The translations under genes were made by a program, and so were the position numbers. The notes under the pieces are model-generated. The model saw nothing but the letters and a program-made list of their open reading frames with translations, had not been told where the DNA came from and did not search any database. Below, piece by piece: positions 24,862 through 30,861 of a stretch of 64,000 bases of DNA (its first letter is position 1; each line of letters opens with the position of its first letter). The stretch is from an uncultured Dehalococcoidia bacterium (GTDB lineage: Bacteria > Chloroflexota > Dehalococcoidia > Lucifugimonadales > CATQGZ01). The stretch lies in contig OY282366.1 of assembly GCA_958295685.1 (NCBI GenBank), positions 1 through 64,000 of the forward strand. Direction: 5' to 3'.

Positions 24862-24994
24862 GGTGTTCTCCTGGGGTGGGTTGGGGGGTGGGCACGTTGG
24901 TGGGTTCGGCTCCCGCATCCTTGAGACGCCTGAGCACCAGGGCGTCCACCTGAGCGCGGTCCAGCAGTCGGCCAGAGCCCATGTAGCTGCTCAC
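24824..24994 (-). CDS. Small basic protein, tentative (56 aa)
   Basis: Uses a GTG at 24994 that overlaps the stop of the upstream gene (GTGA). Reads SSYMGSGRLLDRAQVDALV then LRRLKDAG and a Pro/Thr-rich end. It fills an otherwise empty 130-base gap, and its 3' end overlaps the next start by 38 bases. Accepted only tentatively because there is no other sequence evidence. Confidence 0.35.
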   Translation of the reverse strand: MSSYMGSGRLLDRAQVDALVLRRLKDAGAEPTNVPTPQPTPGEHHDPRDAHDRLGR

Positions 24995-25407
24995 AGCGTT
25001 GCGGATAAACTCGTTGCCTCCGCGATTTGGGGTCTCCGGACTTCCCAGGTCATGCCTTCGATGTTGAAGCTCAGGAACAGGCCTAGGTCGACGAAGTAGC
25101 TCCGCAGTAGAAACCCCGACTGATTGACCAGCACTTCCGGGCGCTCCTTGCACTTCTCCTCGAAGATGATGAGGTGGACGTGGACGATCCCATCGCTGTC
25201 GGCGGGCGTCCAGCAGAGGTGCTCAACATAGGTCAGGAGATCGAGGTCGGGGTGCGAGTAGTCGCCCCACAGCCCTATGAGGTCCTTATCCTTCTTGCTC
25301 TTGCTCCTGTGCTTGTAAGCAGCCGTGAAGACTGCCCACTTGGTCTCGGGGACCGGGACATAACAGGAGATGATGTCCCACTTGCTCAGGTCGTTCGCGT
25401 CTGCCAT
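24991..25407 (-). CDS. Early protein of unknown function (138 aa)
   Basis: Begins MADANDLSKWDIISCYVP with AGGAGG 7 bases upstream. Alternating beta-type segments with many aromatic residues (KWAVFTAAYKHRSKSKKDK, IVHVHLIIFEEK, FLLRSYFVDLGLFLSFN). First gene of the unit behind promoter copy f (43 bases upstream). No family recognised. Confidence 0.65.
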   Translation of the reverse strand: MADANDLSKWDIISCYVPVPETKWAVFTAAYKHRSKSKKDKDLIGLWGDYSHPDLDLLTYVEHLCWTPADSDGIVHVHLIIFEEKCKERPEVLVNQSGFLLRSYFVDLGLFLSFNIEGMTWEVRRPQIAEATSLSATL

Positions 25408-25449
25408 CGGCTTCCTCCTTGGGGTAGTGGGTGGTGCGGTTGCCACCCC

Positions 25450-25480
25450 CTACGCTCAGGGGGGTGGCAACCGCAGATTG
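25450..25480 (-). promoter_or_regulatory. Early promoter-like element, copy f
   Basis: Minus strand CAATCTGCGG, 15 bases, GCGTAG, 43 bases upstream of the ATG at 25407. The GCGTAG half is in the loop of a GCCACCCCC/GGGGGTGGC hairpin, as in copy g, with which it shares extended identity. Confidence 0.65.
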
Positions 25481-25489
25481 CTGACGGAC

Positions 25490-25768
25490 TCAGGTGCGGA
25501 GCGCGTGGTGCCTAGCGAGCCGGAACAGCACTAGGTCTTCGGCGATTTTGATGAGATTCCGGCGATACGCTACGCGGCTTGCTATGGTGTCGAATTCGTT
25601 GGGGTGGGCATCCTCGAAGGCGTCGTAGGCCTGGTGGCTGAGGCTGTGGTGTCTGCTCCGGGCCGCGCGGTAGACACGCTCGCGGCGAGCGTCGAAGCGG
25701 TCGCGGTTGGTGGGGTCGCCGGTGGCGATGCGACGGCAGGCATCGTCGTAGTCACGGGGCCAAATCAT
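25490..25768 (-). CDS. Early basic helical protein (92 aa)
   Basis: Begins MIWPRDYDDACRRIA; strongly basic and helical (RRERVYRAARSRHHSLSHQAYDAF; VAYRRNLIKIAEDLVLFRL). Start at 25768 overlaps the upstream stop by ATGA. Last gene of the unit behind promoter copy g. No family recognised. Confidence 0.6.
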   Translation of the reverse strand: MIWPRDYDDACRRIATGDPTNRDRFDARRERVYRAARSRHHSLSHQAYDAFEDAHPNEFDTIASRVAYRRNLIKIAEDLVLFRLARHHALRT

Positions 25769-26040
25769 AGGCGGACCTTGATCGAAACGACGACGCATGG
25801 AACCGCGTCGTGAGGCGACCGCAAACTGCGGTGGAACGTCACCTGGGCGGTGACGGCGGCGTAACCGGTGTACTTGGCCGCCTCCGTCATCGCGTCTTTG
25901 ATCTCATCGACGGTCTGCGAGTTGATTCCTTCGATCAGTGTCTCGGGATCCTCGGGCTCCCGATTGAACGGGTACCCGTCGTGGGCACACGGGTCACCAT
26001 AGGTGCCCGGCTTCTCTTTGAGGTGTTTAGGGTCGATCAT
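25765..26040 (-). CDS. Early protein, paralogue of the gene at 26324-26566 (91 aa)
   Basis: Begins MIDPKHLKEKPGTYGDP with AGGAG 9 bases upstream. The C-terminal part (TVDEIKDAMTEAAKYTG, AVTAQVTFHRS, VVVSIKVRL) is matched by KAICDALTAAAKPHG, QVTAQIKFYRRV and LQITVWP in the 80-residue protein two genes upstream. This beta-alpha-beta-beta pattern is shared only between these two here. Function unknown. Confidence 0.65.
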   Translation of the reverse strand: MIDPKHLKEKPGTYGDPCAHDGYPFNREPEDPETLIEGINSQTVDEIKDAMTEAAKYTGYAAVTAQVTFHRSLRSPHDAVPCVVVSIKVRL

Positions 26041-26048
26041 GAGGTCTC

Positions 26049-26327
26049 CTAGAGGACGCCTCGACGTGGGGGGGTCGGAACGCCGTCGGCGTAGGGGAAC
26101 GGGGCGGGCTTGCGTCGGTTGGCGGACGTGCTCCAGGTACCACCGGGGCCGATAGCAACGCTGGAGCCGTCGTTGAAGGTGTGGCGGCGGGAGAAGTTGT
26201 CGGGTGCGATCTCCAACGTTGCACCCTGGTGGCAGGCTATGTTGGCCAGGCGTGCACGCTGACGCTCGTCGGCGGGCCAGGGGCTGTGGATGCGAGCGGT
26301 GTCGAGGGCCTTCTCGGCGGCTGTCAT
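26049..26327 (-). CDS. Early protein of unknown function (92 aa)
   Basis: Begins MTAAEKALDTARIHSPWPA, has a helical N-terminus and then a glycine-rich beta segment (SRRHTFNDGSSVAIGPGGTWS) before a basic Pro-rich tail. ATGA-coupled to the upstream gene; ends 8 bases before the paralogue start downstream. Confidence 0.6.
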   Translation of the reverse strand: MTAAEKALDTARIHSPWPADERQRARLANIACHQGATLEIAPDNFSRRHTFNDGSSVAIGPGGTWSTSANRRKPAPFPYADGVPTPPRRGVL

Positions 26328-26566
26328 GGCCAGACGGTGATCTGAAGGACGTCACATGTCAGCGGCTCGGTGGACGGCACTCGGCGGTAGAACTTGATCT
26401 GGGCTGTGACTTGGGTGTGGCCGTGGGGCTTGGCAGCGGCCGTCAGCGCGTCGCAGATCGCTTTGATCTCCTCCATGCGATCCTTCTTGATCGCGGTGAT
26501 CACACCGTCGCTGTCCCGCTGGACGATGCGTCTGGTGTCCATCTGGACAATGTGTGGGTTCGTCAT
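26324..26566 (-). CDS. Early protein, paralogue of the gene at 25765-26040 (80 aa)
   Basis: Begins MTNPHIVQMDTRRIVQRDS; the second half aligns with the 91-residue protein downstream (helix EEIKAICDALTAAAK then TAQIKFYRR then a closing strand). Start overlaps the preceding stop by ATGA. A tandem duplication with divergence within the same unit. Confidence 0.65.
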   Translation of the reverse strand: MTNPHIVQMDTRRIVQRDSDGVITAIKKDRMEEIKAICDALTAAAKPHGHTQVTAQIKFYRRVPSTEPLTCDVLQITVWP

Positions 26567-26841
26567 GTGGTGGTCTCCTCGGTGGTGGTGGGCTCGAAGA
26601 CGCCGAACTCGATCATGCGAGCGCACCAGTCCATGTACTCGGCTCGGCGGAACATGTGGCTGGCATAGATCGTGCTGGAGCGGGAGTAGTCGCGTGCCTG
26701 CACCCGGACGCCGGCGGCGGTCTCGCGGATGGACTGGGCGGCCTCGAGGAGGCCGCCGTGCTCCTTGCGTTCGTCCTCCGCGCCGTCGATCCAGAGCAGG
26801 ACTTCCTCGGGGTTGCGAGGATAAGCGATGGGGGTGAGCAT
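26563..26841 (-). CDS. Early protein of unknown function (92 aa)
   Basis: Begins MLTPIAYPRNPEEVLLW with GGAGG 7 bases upstream, 43 bases below promoter copy g. Mostly helical (GLLEAAQSIRETAAGVRVQAR; YASHMFRRAEYMDWCARMI) with a Thr/Glu-rich tail. First gene of the four- to five-gene unit. Not recognised. Confidence 0.6.
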   Translation of the reverse strand: MLTPIAYPRNPEEVLLWIDGAEDERKEHGGLLEAAQSIRETAAGVRVQARDYSRSSTIYASHMFRRAEYMDWCARMIEFGVFEPTTTEETTT

Positions 26842-26883
26842 GTTGCCTCCGTGGTGGTGTGGTAGTGGTGGGCTTGCCACCCC

Positions 26884-26914
26884 CTACGCAACAGGGGGTG
26901 GCAAGCGCAGATTG
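26884..26914 (-). promoter_or_regulatory. Early promoter-like element, copy g
   Basis: Minus strand CAATCTGCGC, 15 bases, GCGTAG, 43 bases upstream of the ATG at 26841; nearly identical surroundings to copy f. Confidence 0.65.
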
Positions 26915-26939
26915 TTGAGGGACTCAGGACCGATCGGCG

Positions 26940-27014
26940 ATGAAGAGGCAGAAGAGGACGACGATGGCGACGACGCCGACGATGATGGCGTAGGGGGGGG
27001 GTCACGGGGGTCAT
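26940..27014 (-). pseudogene. Frameshifted copy of the 29-residue membrane peptide
   Basis: Starts MTPVTPPP at 27014 as in the intact copy, but the extra G in the homopolymer run shifts the frame into a Ser/Pro-rich reading that runs through promoter copy g. The membrane-span frame remains visible (YAIIVGVVAIVVLFCLF) but is not reachable from a start codon without slippage. Confidence 0.55.
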
Positions 27015-27094
27015 CGTCGTCGGGGGTCGGTGAACACCCCGACCCAGAGCACGAGGGCGATCCATACGATCGTCAGGCCGGCCAGCATCATGGC
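26949..27094. repeat. Direct duplicate of 23366-23507
   Basis: About 95 percent identical 142/146-bp segments carrying the 25/26-residue and 29-residue membrane peptide frames. Differences include G9 here versus G8 in the other copy (26992-27001 region) and a 3-base insertion. Confidence 0.85.
27011..27091 (-). CDS. Single-span membrane peptide (26 aa), copy 2
   Basis: MMLAGLTIVWIALVLWVGV followed by FTDPRRR; one hydrophobic span with a basic C-terminus, almost identical to the copy at 23427-23504. ATG at 27091 overlaps the stop of the upstream lipoprotein gene (ATGA), and ATGA-type coupling to the next frame exists, but that frame is broken here. Confidence 0.55.
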   Translation of the reverse strand: MMLAGLTIVWIALVLWVGVFTDPRRR

Positions 27095-27546
27095 CCATAA
27101 CCCGGATCGAGGATGCCCTTGATCCATCGGTACGTAGACGGACGCTCCTGGCATTGAACATCTCGGTCAGGGTGCCATGCATCAATCGACATCAGGACTA
27201 CAGTTCCATCGCCGTTCGGCTGTGGCCGCAATCTGATTGTGATTCTGGCGAGAGCCCTGTTTGCCGTAACGGTTACCCACCCCACAAGCTCGCTCGCCGC
27301 TTGGCAAGTTACGTCCTGTGCCCTAAGGGGAACGCCACTGCTGGCCAGCAAGTAGCTATCGGTTTCGACCGTATCGAAGATGATGCCGGCCAGGGCGAAT
27401 GCGTCGAGGGCCGAGTCCCAAACGGCCTGCGGCGACCTGTCGAGAGTGAACGGCGCATTCGTCGGAGGCGCTGGCAGGTTCAGCGAGCACCCGCTTGTCG
27501 CGAGCACGACCAGGGCGAGGATGGTGAGGATGCTTCTGGGTCTCAT
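27088..27546 (-). CDS. Predicted lipoprotein (152 aa)
   Basis: N-terminus MRPRSILTILALVVLATSGC carries a lipobox (LATSGC), with Cys20 the expected lipidated residue, followed by SLNLPAPPTNAPF. The mature region has a beta-alpha pattern (SPQAVWDSALDAFALAGIIFDTVE; WVTVTANRALARITIRLRP). Envelope lipoproteins in phage early units often block superinfection or DNA entry of rivals; that role is inference. Behind promoter copy h, 55 bases upstream, and coupled to two membrane-peptide frames downstream. Confidence 0.75.
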   Translation of the reverse strand: MRPRSILTILALVVLATSGCSLNLPAPPTNAPFTLDRSPQAVWDSALDAFALAGIIFDTVETDSYLLASSGVPLRAQDVTCQAASELVGWVTVTANRALARITIRLRPQPNGDGTVVLMSIDAWHPDRDVQCQERPSTYRWIKGILDPGYGP

Positions 27547-27600
27547 GGTGGGTTCCTCCTGGAGGCGGTTCGGCGGACGGAGTGCCGCCGGTAGGACTCC

Positions 27601-27630
27601 CTACGCAAAACGCCGGGGAACCGCAGATTC
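27601..27630 (-). promoter_or_regulatory. Early promoter-like element, copy h, within a hairpin
   Basis: Minus strand GAATCTGCGG, 14 bases, GCGTAG, 55 bases upstream of the ATG at 27546. The upstream half sits in the loop of a perfect CGCCGGGGAACCGC / GCGGTTCCCCGGCG stem. Confidence 0.65.
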
Positions 27631-27671
27631 TTCGCGGTTCCCCGGCGGGGACTGCTTGGTGTGGGCGGGGG

Positions 27672-28127
27672 TCAGTCAGGCCGTGGCCGTGGGAGTGCTC
27701 CGAGGTATCCCTCCCACGTCTCCGCCACCGGGCTGGTGGAGGCGAGCCGAACGCCGGGGCCTAGGTCCGTGAACGGGTGTAGCGAGACTGCCGACGCTAC
27801 CGTCGCGGACTCGAGGATCCGCTGTAGAGCGTGGTCGGAGTGGGCTACCTCGCCGTGGTTGGCCATCAGCGTGGCCATATTGTGTGCCTGTCTCCGGACG
27901 AGCTCCAGGTGGACACGCGGCCGGTCGGACGCGGCAATGGCATCATCCCAGCGGTTGTACTGGTGGGTGTTGGACGCGACAGCGCGGACGCTGTCCGCGA
28001 GCCTCCGCTCATTGTTGGTGAGGCCGCGAGCCGGGGGGTACGCGAGCAGGTGATCGAGATCGGCCAAATCCCTCGCTGCCCAGGCAACGACGTCGGACGC
28101 GACGACCTCGTAGTCGATTGTGCTCAT
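27672..28127 (-). CDS. Early helical protein of unknown function (151 aa)
   Basis: Begins MSTIDYEVVASDVVAWAARD, helical throughout residues 1-100 (LADLDHLLAYPPARGLTNNERRL; VHLELVRRQAHNMATLMANHG), C-terminus flexible. Own promoter copy i is 40 bases upstream and it stands alone in its unit. No motif recognised. Confidence 0.65.
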   Translation of the reverse strand: MSTIDYEVVASDVVAWAARDLADLDHLLAYPPARGLTNNERRLADSVRAVASNTHQYNRWDDAIAASDRPRVHLELVRRQAHNMATLMANHGEVAHSDHALQRILESATVASAVSLHPFTDLGPGVRLASTSPVAETWEGYLGALPRPRPD

Positions 28128-28166
28128 GGTGTCTGTCTCCTTGGTGGTGGTGGGTGTCTGCCATCC

Positions 28167-28196
28167 CTACGCTCAGGACGGCTGAACCGCAGATTC
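28167..28196 (-). promoter_or_regulatory. Early promoter-like element, copy i
   Basis: Minus strand GAATCTGCGG, 14 bases, GCGTAG, 40 bases upstream of the ATG at 28127. Confidence 0.65.
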
Positions 28197-28226
28197 CTGG
28201 CGGACCGTGGGGGGTAAACGCGAAGA

Positions 28227-28259
28227 AGCCCCCACCCCCCGGACGGAGGGGTGGGGGCT
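28227..28259 (-). terminator. Hairpin terminator candidate after the gene at 28278-28628
   Basis: Perfect 12-bp stem AGCCCCCACCCC / GGGGTGGGGGCT with a 9-base loop, 18 bases beyond the stop; followed by TTCTTCGCG on the minus strand. Confidence 0.6.
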
Positions 28260-28277
28260 GAGGGCTCGCCTTGGCTG

Positions 28278-28628
28278 CTACTCTACTGCCACTTCGGCGA
28301 TCCATGCCTTCGCCAGATCCTTGACCGCCAGTTCGTATGCGATCCGAGCTTTCTCGCGTTCCGCCTCGGCCACATTGAGATGCCCCTGCGTGATCGCCAC
28401 GGCGTCATGCATGTCGGTGAGCTTCTCCTGGAAGACTTCGAACGACGACAACATCGGCTCGTCCTTGCTAATCTGCTGGAAGCGATAGTAGCGATGTTGC
28501 GCGGCGCTGTAGGCCTCGTGAGCCTTGAACTTGACGTTGTGCGCTTGGCAGACTTCGTCGTAGGCCTCCTCCAGTACGTCGCAGTGGCCCTCGGGCGCGT
28601 CGTGCGGCCACTGGACGAGCGCCCGCAT
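28278..28628 (-). CDS. Early helical protein (116 aa), apparent start lost by frameshift
   Basis: Helical with coiled-coil character (DVLEEAYDEVCQAHNVKFKAHEAY, LNVAEAEREKARIAYELAVK). The ATG at 28628 has no Shine-Dalgarno, while the overlapping frame starting at 28722 does. Joining the two by a +1 shift near 28625 gives one continuous protein (MSDSPNPFVRALAHVE ... ISDH + RALVQWPHD...). Either the ATG is used without a ribosome site, or there is a frameshift (mutation, sequencing error, or programmed). Function unknown. Confidence 0.6.
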   Translation of the reverse strand: MRALVQWPHDAPEGHCDVLEEAYDEVCQAHNVKFKAHEAYSAAQHRYYRFQQISKDEPMLSSFEVFQEKLTDMHDAVAITQGHLNVAEAEREKARIAYELAVKDLAKAWIAEVAVE

Positions 28629-28722
28629 GGTCGCTGATCAGCTGTTTCGTCCGGTCTTGCTTGGACCACGGTTGTTCCACGTGCGCCAAGGCACGTACGA
28701 AGGGGTTGGGGCTGTCGCTCAT
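28468..28722 (-). CDS. 5' part of the frameshifted early gene, MSDSPNPFVRALAHVE frame (84-aa ORF)
   Basis: Has a GGAGAAG ribosome site and lies 27 bases after the small Cys-rich gene. Only about the first 30 residues look like protein; from residue 33 onwards the frame becomes Arg-rich and reads the shadow of the gene at 28278-28628. Confidence 0.4.
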   Translation of the reverse strand: MSDSPNPFVRALAHVEQPWSKQDRTKQLISDHAGARPVAARRARGPLRRTGGGLRRSLPSAQRQVQGSRGLQRRATSLLSLPAD

Positions 28723-28749
28723 GTGTGCTTCTCCGTGTGGGGGTGGCGG

Positions 28750-28896
28750 CTAGCGCCGACAGAAAGCCCAGTCACTGAACCAGGCGTGGTCGCACCACCC
28801 CACGAAGACGAGGCCGAACGCGAGCACGGCGAGGATGATCAGGATGCAGCCCGAGCAGCTGCCGCAGGTGCACGAGTACTTCTTCTTGTCGCGCAT
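28750..28896 (-). CDS. Cys-rich single-span membrane peptide (48 aa)
   Basis: MRDKKKYSCTCGSCSGC leads straight into the span ILIILAVLAFGLVFVGW, then CDHAWFSDWAFCRR. Five Cys before and near the membrane entry suggest metal binding or palmitoyl-like anchoring. The ATG at 28896 has GGAGAAA 5 bases upstream and lies 34 bases below promoter copy j, which supports the gene although it is short. Confidence 0.65.
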   Translation of the reverse strand: MRDKKKYSCTCGSCSGCILIILAVLAFGLVFVGWCDHAWFSDWAFCRR

Positions 28897-28929
28897 GGTG
28901 TTTCTCCGTGGTGGGTGGCTTACCGATCC

Positions 28930-28959
28930 CTACGCAGATCGGGCGGCAAGCGCAGATTC
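28930..28959 (-). promoter_or_regulatory. Early promoter-like element, copy j
   Basis: Minus strand GAATCTGCGC, 14 bases, GCGTAG, 34 bases upstream of the ATG at 28896. Confidence 0.65.
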
Positions 28960-28968
28960 TTGCGGGAG

Positions 28969-29175
28969 TCAGACGTCGATTTGGAAGTCGCAGCTGATCT
29001 CGAGGTCGTCTTCCGTTACCAGAGTGACAGACTGGTGGCTCTTGGTGATGGTCACCCTGACTTCTTTGAAGTTGCTGAGGACTTCCGAAAGGATCGCCTC
29101 GGACGTCACTGCGTCGGCGACAGCGAAACAGTCGGTCCGAAGTTCCTCGGTCCAGTTCGCGGGAAGTATCTTCAT
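28969..29175 (-). CDS. Small acidic early protein (68 aa)
   Basis: Begins MKILPANWTEELRTDCFA with AAGGAGA 6 bases upstream. Alternating hydrophobic strands (VRVTITKSHQSVTLVTEDDLEI) follow a helical N-terminus. It is the last gene of the long unit that starts behind promoter copy k. Not recognised. Confidence 0.6.
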   Translation of the reverse strand: MKILPANWTEELRTDCFAVADAVTSEAILSEVLSNFKEVRVTITKSHQSVTLVTEDDLEISCDFQIDV

Positions 29176-29193
29176 GGTGTTTCTCCTTGGGAG

Positions 29194-29631
29194 TCAGAAG
29201 ATCTCTGACAGGCTTGTGGTCTCCGGGTTGGCCAGCGGCGGCAGGCTCGCGTTGGTGTGCTGAAGGCACCCGAGACAGATCGGGTCGCCGTGACGTTGGA
29301 AGATTCCTGCGCCCGGCGGGGTGAACCCGGAACCGCAGCTTGTGCATGGAGTACACGCCGTGTCGGACAGGATGGCGGGCAGGATAACGTCCTCTTCTCC
29401 CTCGAGATAGCTGGGGCTCCAACCCCAGCCAGGCGGGAGGTCCTCGGGAAAGTATCCGAAGTCGTTGTCGTCTTGTGGCGCCGACGCCCTGATGACGGCA
29501 ATGGCCGCCTGGGTACGTCGTGGAACGTCGTTGGGGAACGCTCCGGCTGCGGCGAATGCGTCCATTACGTTGCCCGGGACGGGATCGACGTAGTGGCTGG
29601 CGTGTCCGTTGCGGATGATGACGAGGTGCAT
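29194..29631 (-). CDS. Early protein with two CxxC motifs (145 aa)
   Basis: Begins MHLVIIRNGHASHYVDP with ATGA overlap of the upstream stop. C-terminal half contains CTPCTSCGSGF and DPICLGCLQ, four-cysteine zinc-binding motif. N-terminal half is alpha/beta. Small Zn proteins recur in this region. Function unknown. Confidence 0.65.
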   Translation of the reverse strand: MHLVIIRNGHASHYVDPVPGNVMDAFAAAGAFPNDVPRRTQAAIAVIRASAPQDDNDFGYFPEDLPPGWGWSPSYLEGEEDVILPAILSDTACTPCTSCGSGFTPPGAGIFQRHGDPICLGCLQHTNASLPPLANPETTSLSEIF

Positions 29632-29858
29632 CAGTCCGTCACCTCCTGTTCCTTGAGCCATGCGATGTGAGCCTCTTCCCTTCGGATGTCGTCGGCGGTG
29701 TCGTCGCGCTTGCGCTGGAGGATCCCTCGCTCATGCTCGCTATCGCAGGGGCCGTGGTCGAACATCTCCTGGCGCTTGGCGTGATACTGCCTGAGATCGG
29801 CCAAGTGCTTCTCGGACTTCGCCAGCTTTCCGTCTCGTTCCAGCCGGTTCATGGTCAT
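29631..29858 (-). CDS. Small charged coiled-coil protein (75 aa)
   Basis: Begins MTMNRLERDGKLAKSEKHLAD; charged and helical to the end (RGILQRKRDDTADDIRREEAHIAWLKEQ). The ATG at 29858 has AGAGGAAG 6 bases upstream and overlaps the preceding stop. Could act as an adaptor or inhibitor; not recognised. Confidence 0.6.
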   Translation of the reverse strand: MTMNRLERDGKLAKSEKHLADLRQYHAKRQEMFDHGPCDSEHERGILQRKRDDTADDIRREEAHIAWLKEQEVTD

Positions 29859-30076
29859 GGTGTGCTTCCTCTCTGGGGTGGTCCCCCCGGCGTCCATGTG
29901 TCGGACGCCGGGGGGCGGTAGTTGGCTGGCCTTAGCCTGCATAGCTTCTTGGAGTGGCTGAACCGCTTGCAGGAATCGCAGATCCGAGCCCCGCACTTGC
30001 GACAGTTGCTCAGGAGCGGGGGGTCCATCAACCCGATGCAGTCATGACAAAGACGCCGCTCGTCCCAGAAGCTCAT
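29855..30076 (-). CDS. Small zinc-binding protein (73 aa)
   Basis: MSFWDERRLCHDCIGLMDPP is followed by CRKCGARICDSC, giving three CxxC pairs as in treble-clef/zinc-ribbon proteins. The Pro-rich C-terminus is coded across a 13-bp inverted repeat (29883-29915). Starts ATGA-coupled to a 12-codon frame. Confidence 0.6.
   Translation of the reverse strand: MSFWDERRLCHDCIGLMDPPLLSNCRKCGARICDSCKRFSHSKKLCRLRPANYRPPASDTWTPGGPPQRGSTP
29883..29915 (-). terminator. Perfect 13-bp inverted repeat inside the end of the zinc-protein gene
   Basis: CCCCCCGGCGTCC / GGACGCCGGGGGG with a 7-base loop. It could attenuate transcription inside the long unit behind promoter copy k, or act on the mRNA of the downstream gene; no U-run is seen. 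Confidence 0.45.
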
Positions 30077-30111
30077 GGTTGGCCAGGATGGACCAGCGGC
30101 TGGGCACTCAT
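30073..30111 (-). CDS. Twelve-codon coupled frame, tentative
   Basis: ATG at 30111 overlaps the upstream stop and its TGA overlaps the next ATG (both ATGA). It reads MSAQPLVHPGQP. The next gene has no good ribosome site, so this may be a coupling leader rather than a functional peptide. Confidence 0.35.
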   Translation of the reverse strand: MSAQPLVHPGQP

Positions 30112-30410
30112 GCGTCGTCCCTCGGTCGCGAGCCGCGAAGCGCATCGTCGGGGAGTCTGCCCCAACCCTCGTCTGGTGGTGGGGCTAGCGCCAGCGCCTG
30201 CTTCGCCTCCCAGTCCAGCCGGGCGGCGTACAGCCGGGCGCCCTTCAGCGTCCTGTGCGTGGTTTCCTTCTCCTCGAGTCTCCCGCCGGTTAGGACCCAG
30301 CAAAGGTACAGGGCTGGGTTGTGGTGGATTTTCCATCGGCCGTCCTTGCTGACGTAGACTTTCGGACGGATGCGATGGACGGGGATGGGCTTCAGCTTGG
30401 GGGCGCTCAC
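30108..30410 (-). CDS. Early protein similar to the one at 34036-34410 (100 aa)
   Basis: GTG start overlaps the upstream stop (GTGA). The core KVYVSKDGRWKIHHNP ... HRTLKGARLYAARLDWEA matches DQWTIRRDGGGWELKP ... HKTLKAARKHAGVLDAV of the first gene behind promoter copy l, including a Lys-Thr-Leu-Lys helix start. The shared beta-alpha element suggests one small fold used twice. Function unknown. Confidence 0.6.
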   Translation of the reverse strand: MSAPKLKPIPVHRIRPKVYVSKDGRWKIHHNPALYLCWVLTGGRLEEKETTHRTLKGARLYAARLDWEAKQALALAPPPDEGWGRLPDDALRGSRPRDDA

Positions 30411-30490
30411 CGTCTCGGCGGCGGGGCGAAGAAGACGACGGCGACGACGACGGCCAAGCATATCCAGGCGGCCAACTCCGCGCCGCTCAC
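30407..30490 (-). CDS. Single-span membrane peptide (27 aa)
   Basis: Starts with GTG overlapping the previous stop: MSGAELAAWICLAVVVAVVF then FAPPPRR. Both junctions are GTGA. Another of the tiny coupled membrane peptides in this region. Confidence 0.5.
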   Translation of the reverse strand: MSGAELAAWICLAVVVAVVFFAPPPRR

Positions 30491-30696
30491 GGACGAGCCT
30501 TGAGGGCATCTGCGACGGCGTTCACCTCCGCGTGGAGGGCCGCCCGGCGAGCCCTCTGGCCGTCGTTCCAGCCCAGGACGGCGGCGAGCGCCTGCGAGAA
30601 GGTGCGGGGGAGGGGTGGGCGTGCGAGGTTGCCGAAGGCGCGGCGGTAGCCGTCGTCGTAGGCCGCCACGGCCTTGGGGGCGATGCGCTTGATCAT
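30487..30696 (-). CDS. Small basic helical early protein (69 aa)
   Basis: Begins MIKRIAPKAVAAYDDGYRRAFG; continues with a helix AVLGWNDGQRARRAALHAEVNAVADALKARP. Its ATG at 30696 overlaps the preceding stop. No family recognised. Confidence 0.6.
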   Translation of the reverse strand: MIKRIAPKAVAAYDDGYRRAFGNLARPPLPRTFSQALAAVLGWNDGQRARRAALHAEVNAVADALKARP

Positions 30697-30857
30697 CAGC
30701 TCCGGCTCCGGTGTTTGGTGCCGACGGATCGGCCGTTGTGGTCCACTAGCGTGCGGCGGTTGTCGCCGCGCCGCTTGTTGCCCGGCAGCTTCTTGGCACG
30801 CTTGCGCTTCTTCTTCTCGAGCGTCCGCGTGAGCGTCTTCTTCGATGCGTAGGCCAT
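30696..30857 (-). CDS. Very basic small protein (53 aa)
   Basis: Begins MAYASKKTLTRTLEKKKRKRAKKL; about half the residues are Lys/Arg. AAGGAGT lies 7 bases upstream. Such highly basic proteins bind nucleic acid. It follows the SSB gene with a 4-base gap. Confidence 0.6.
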   Translation of the reverse strand: MAYASKKTLTRTLEKKKRKRAKKLPGNKRRGDNRRTLVDHNGRSVGTKHRSRS

Positions 30858-30861
30858 GTTG

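Noticed and set aside
24394..25099. Plus-strand frames of 155-210 residues at 24.4-25.1 kb
   Set aside because: Overlap the minus-strand genes in antisense and read the iterons; no ribosome sites, biased composition.
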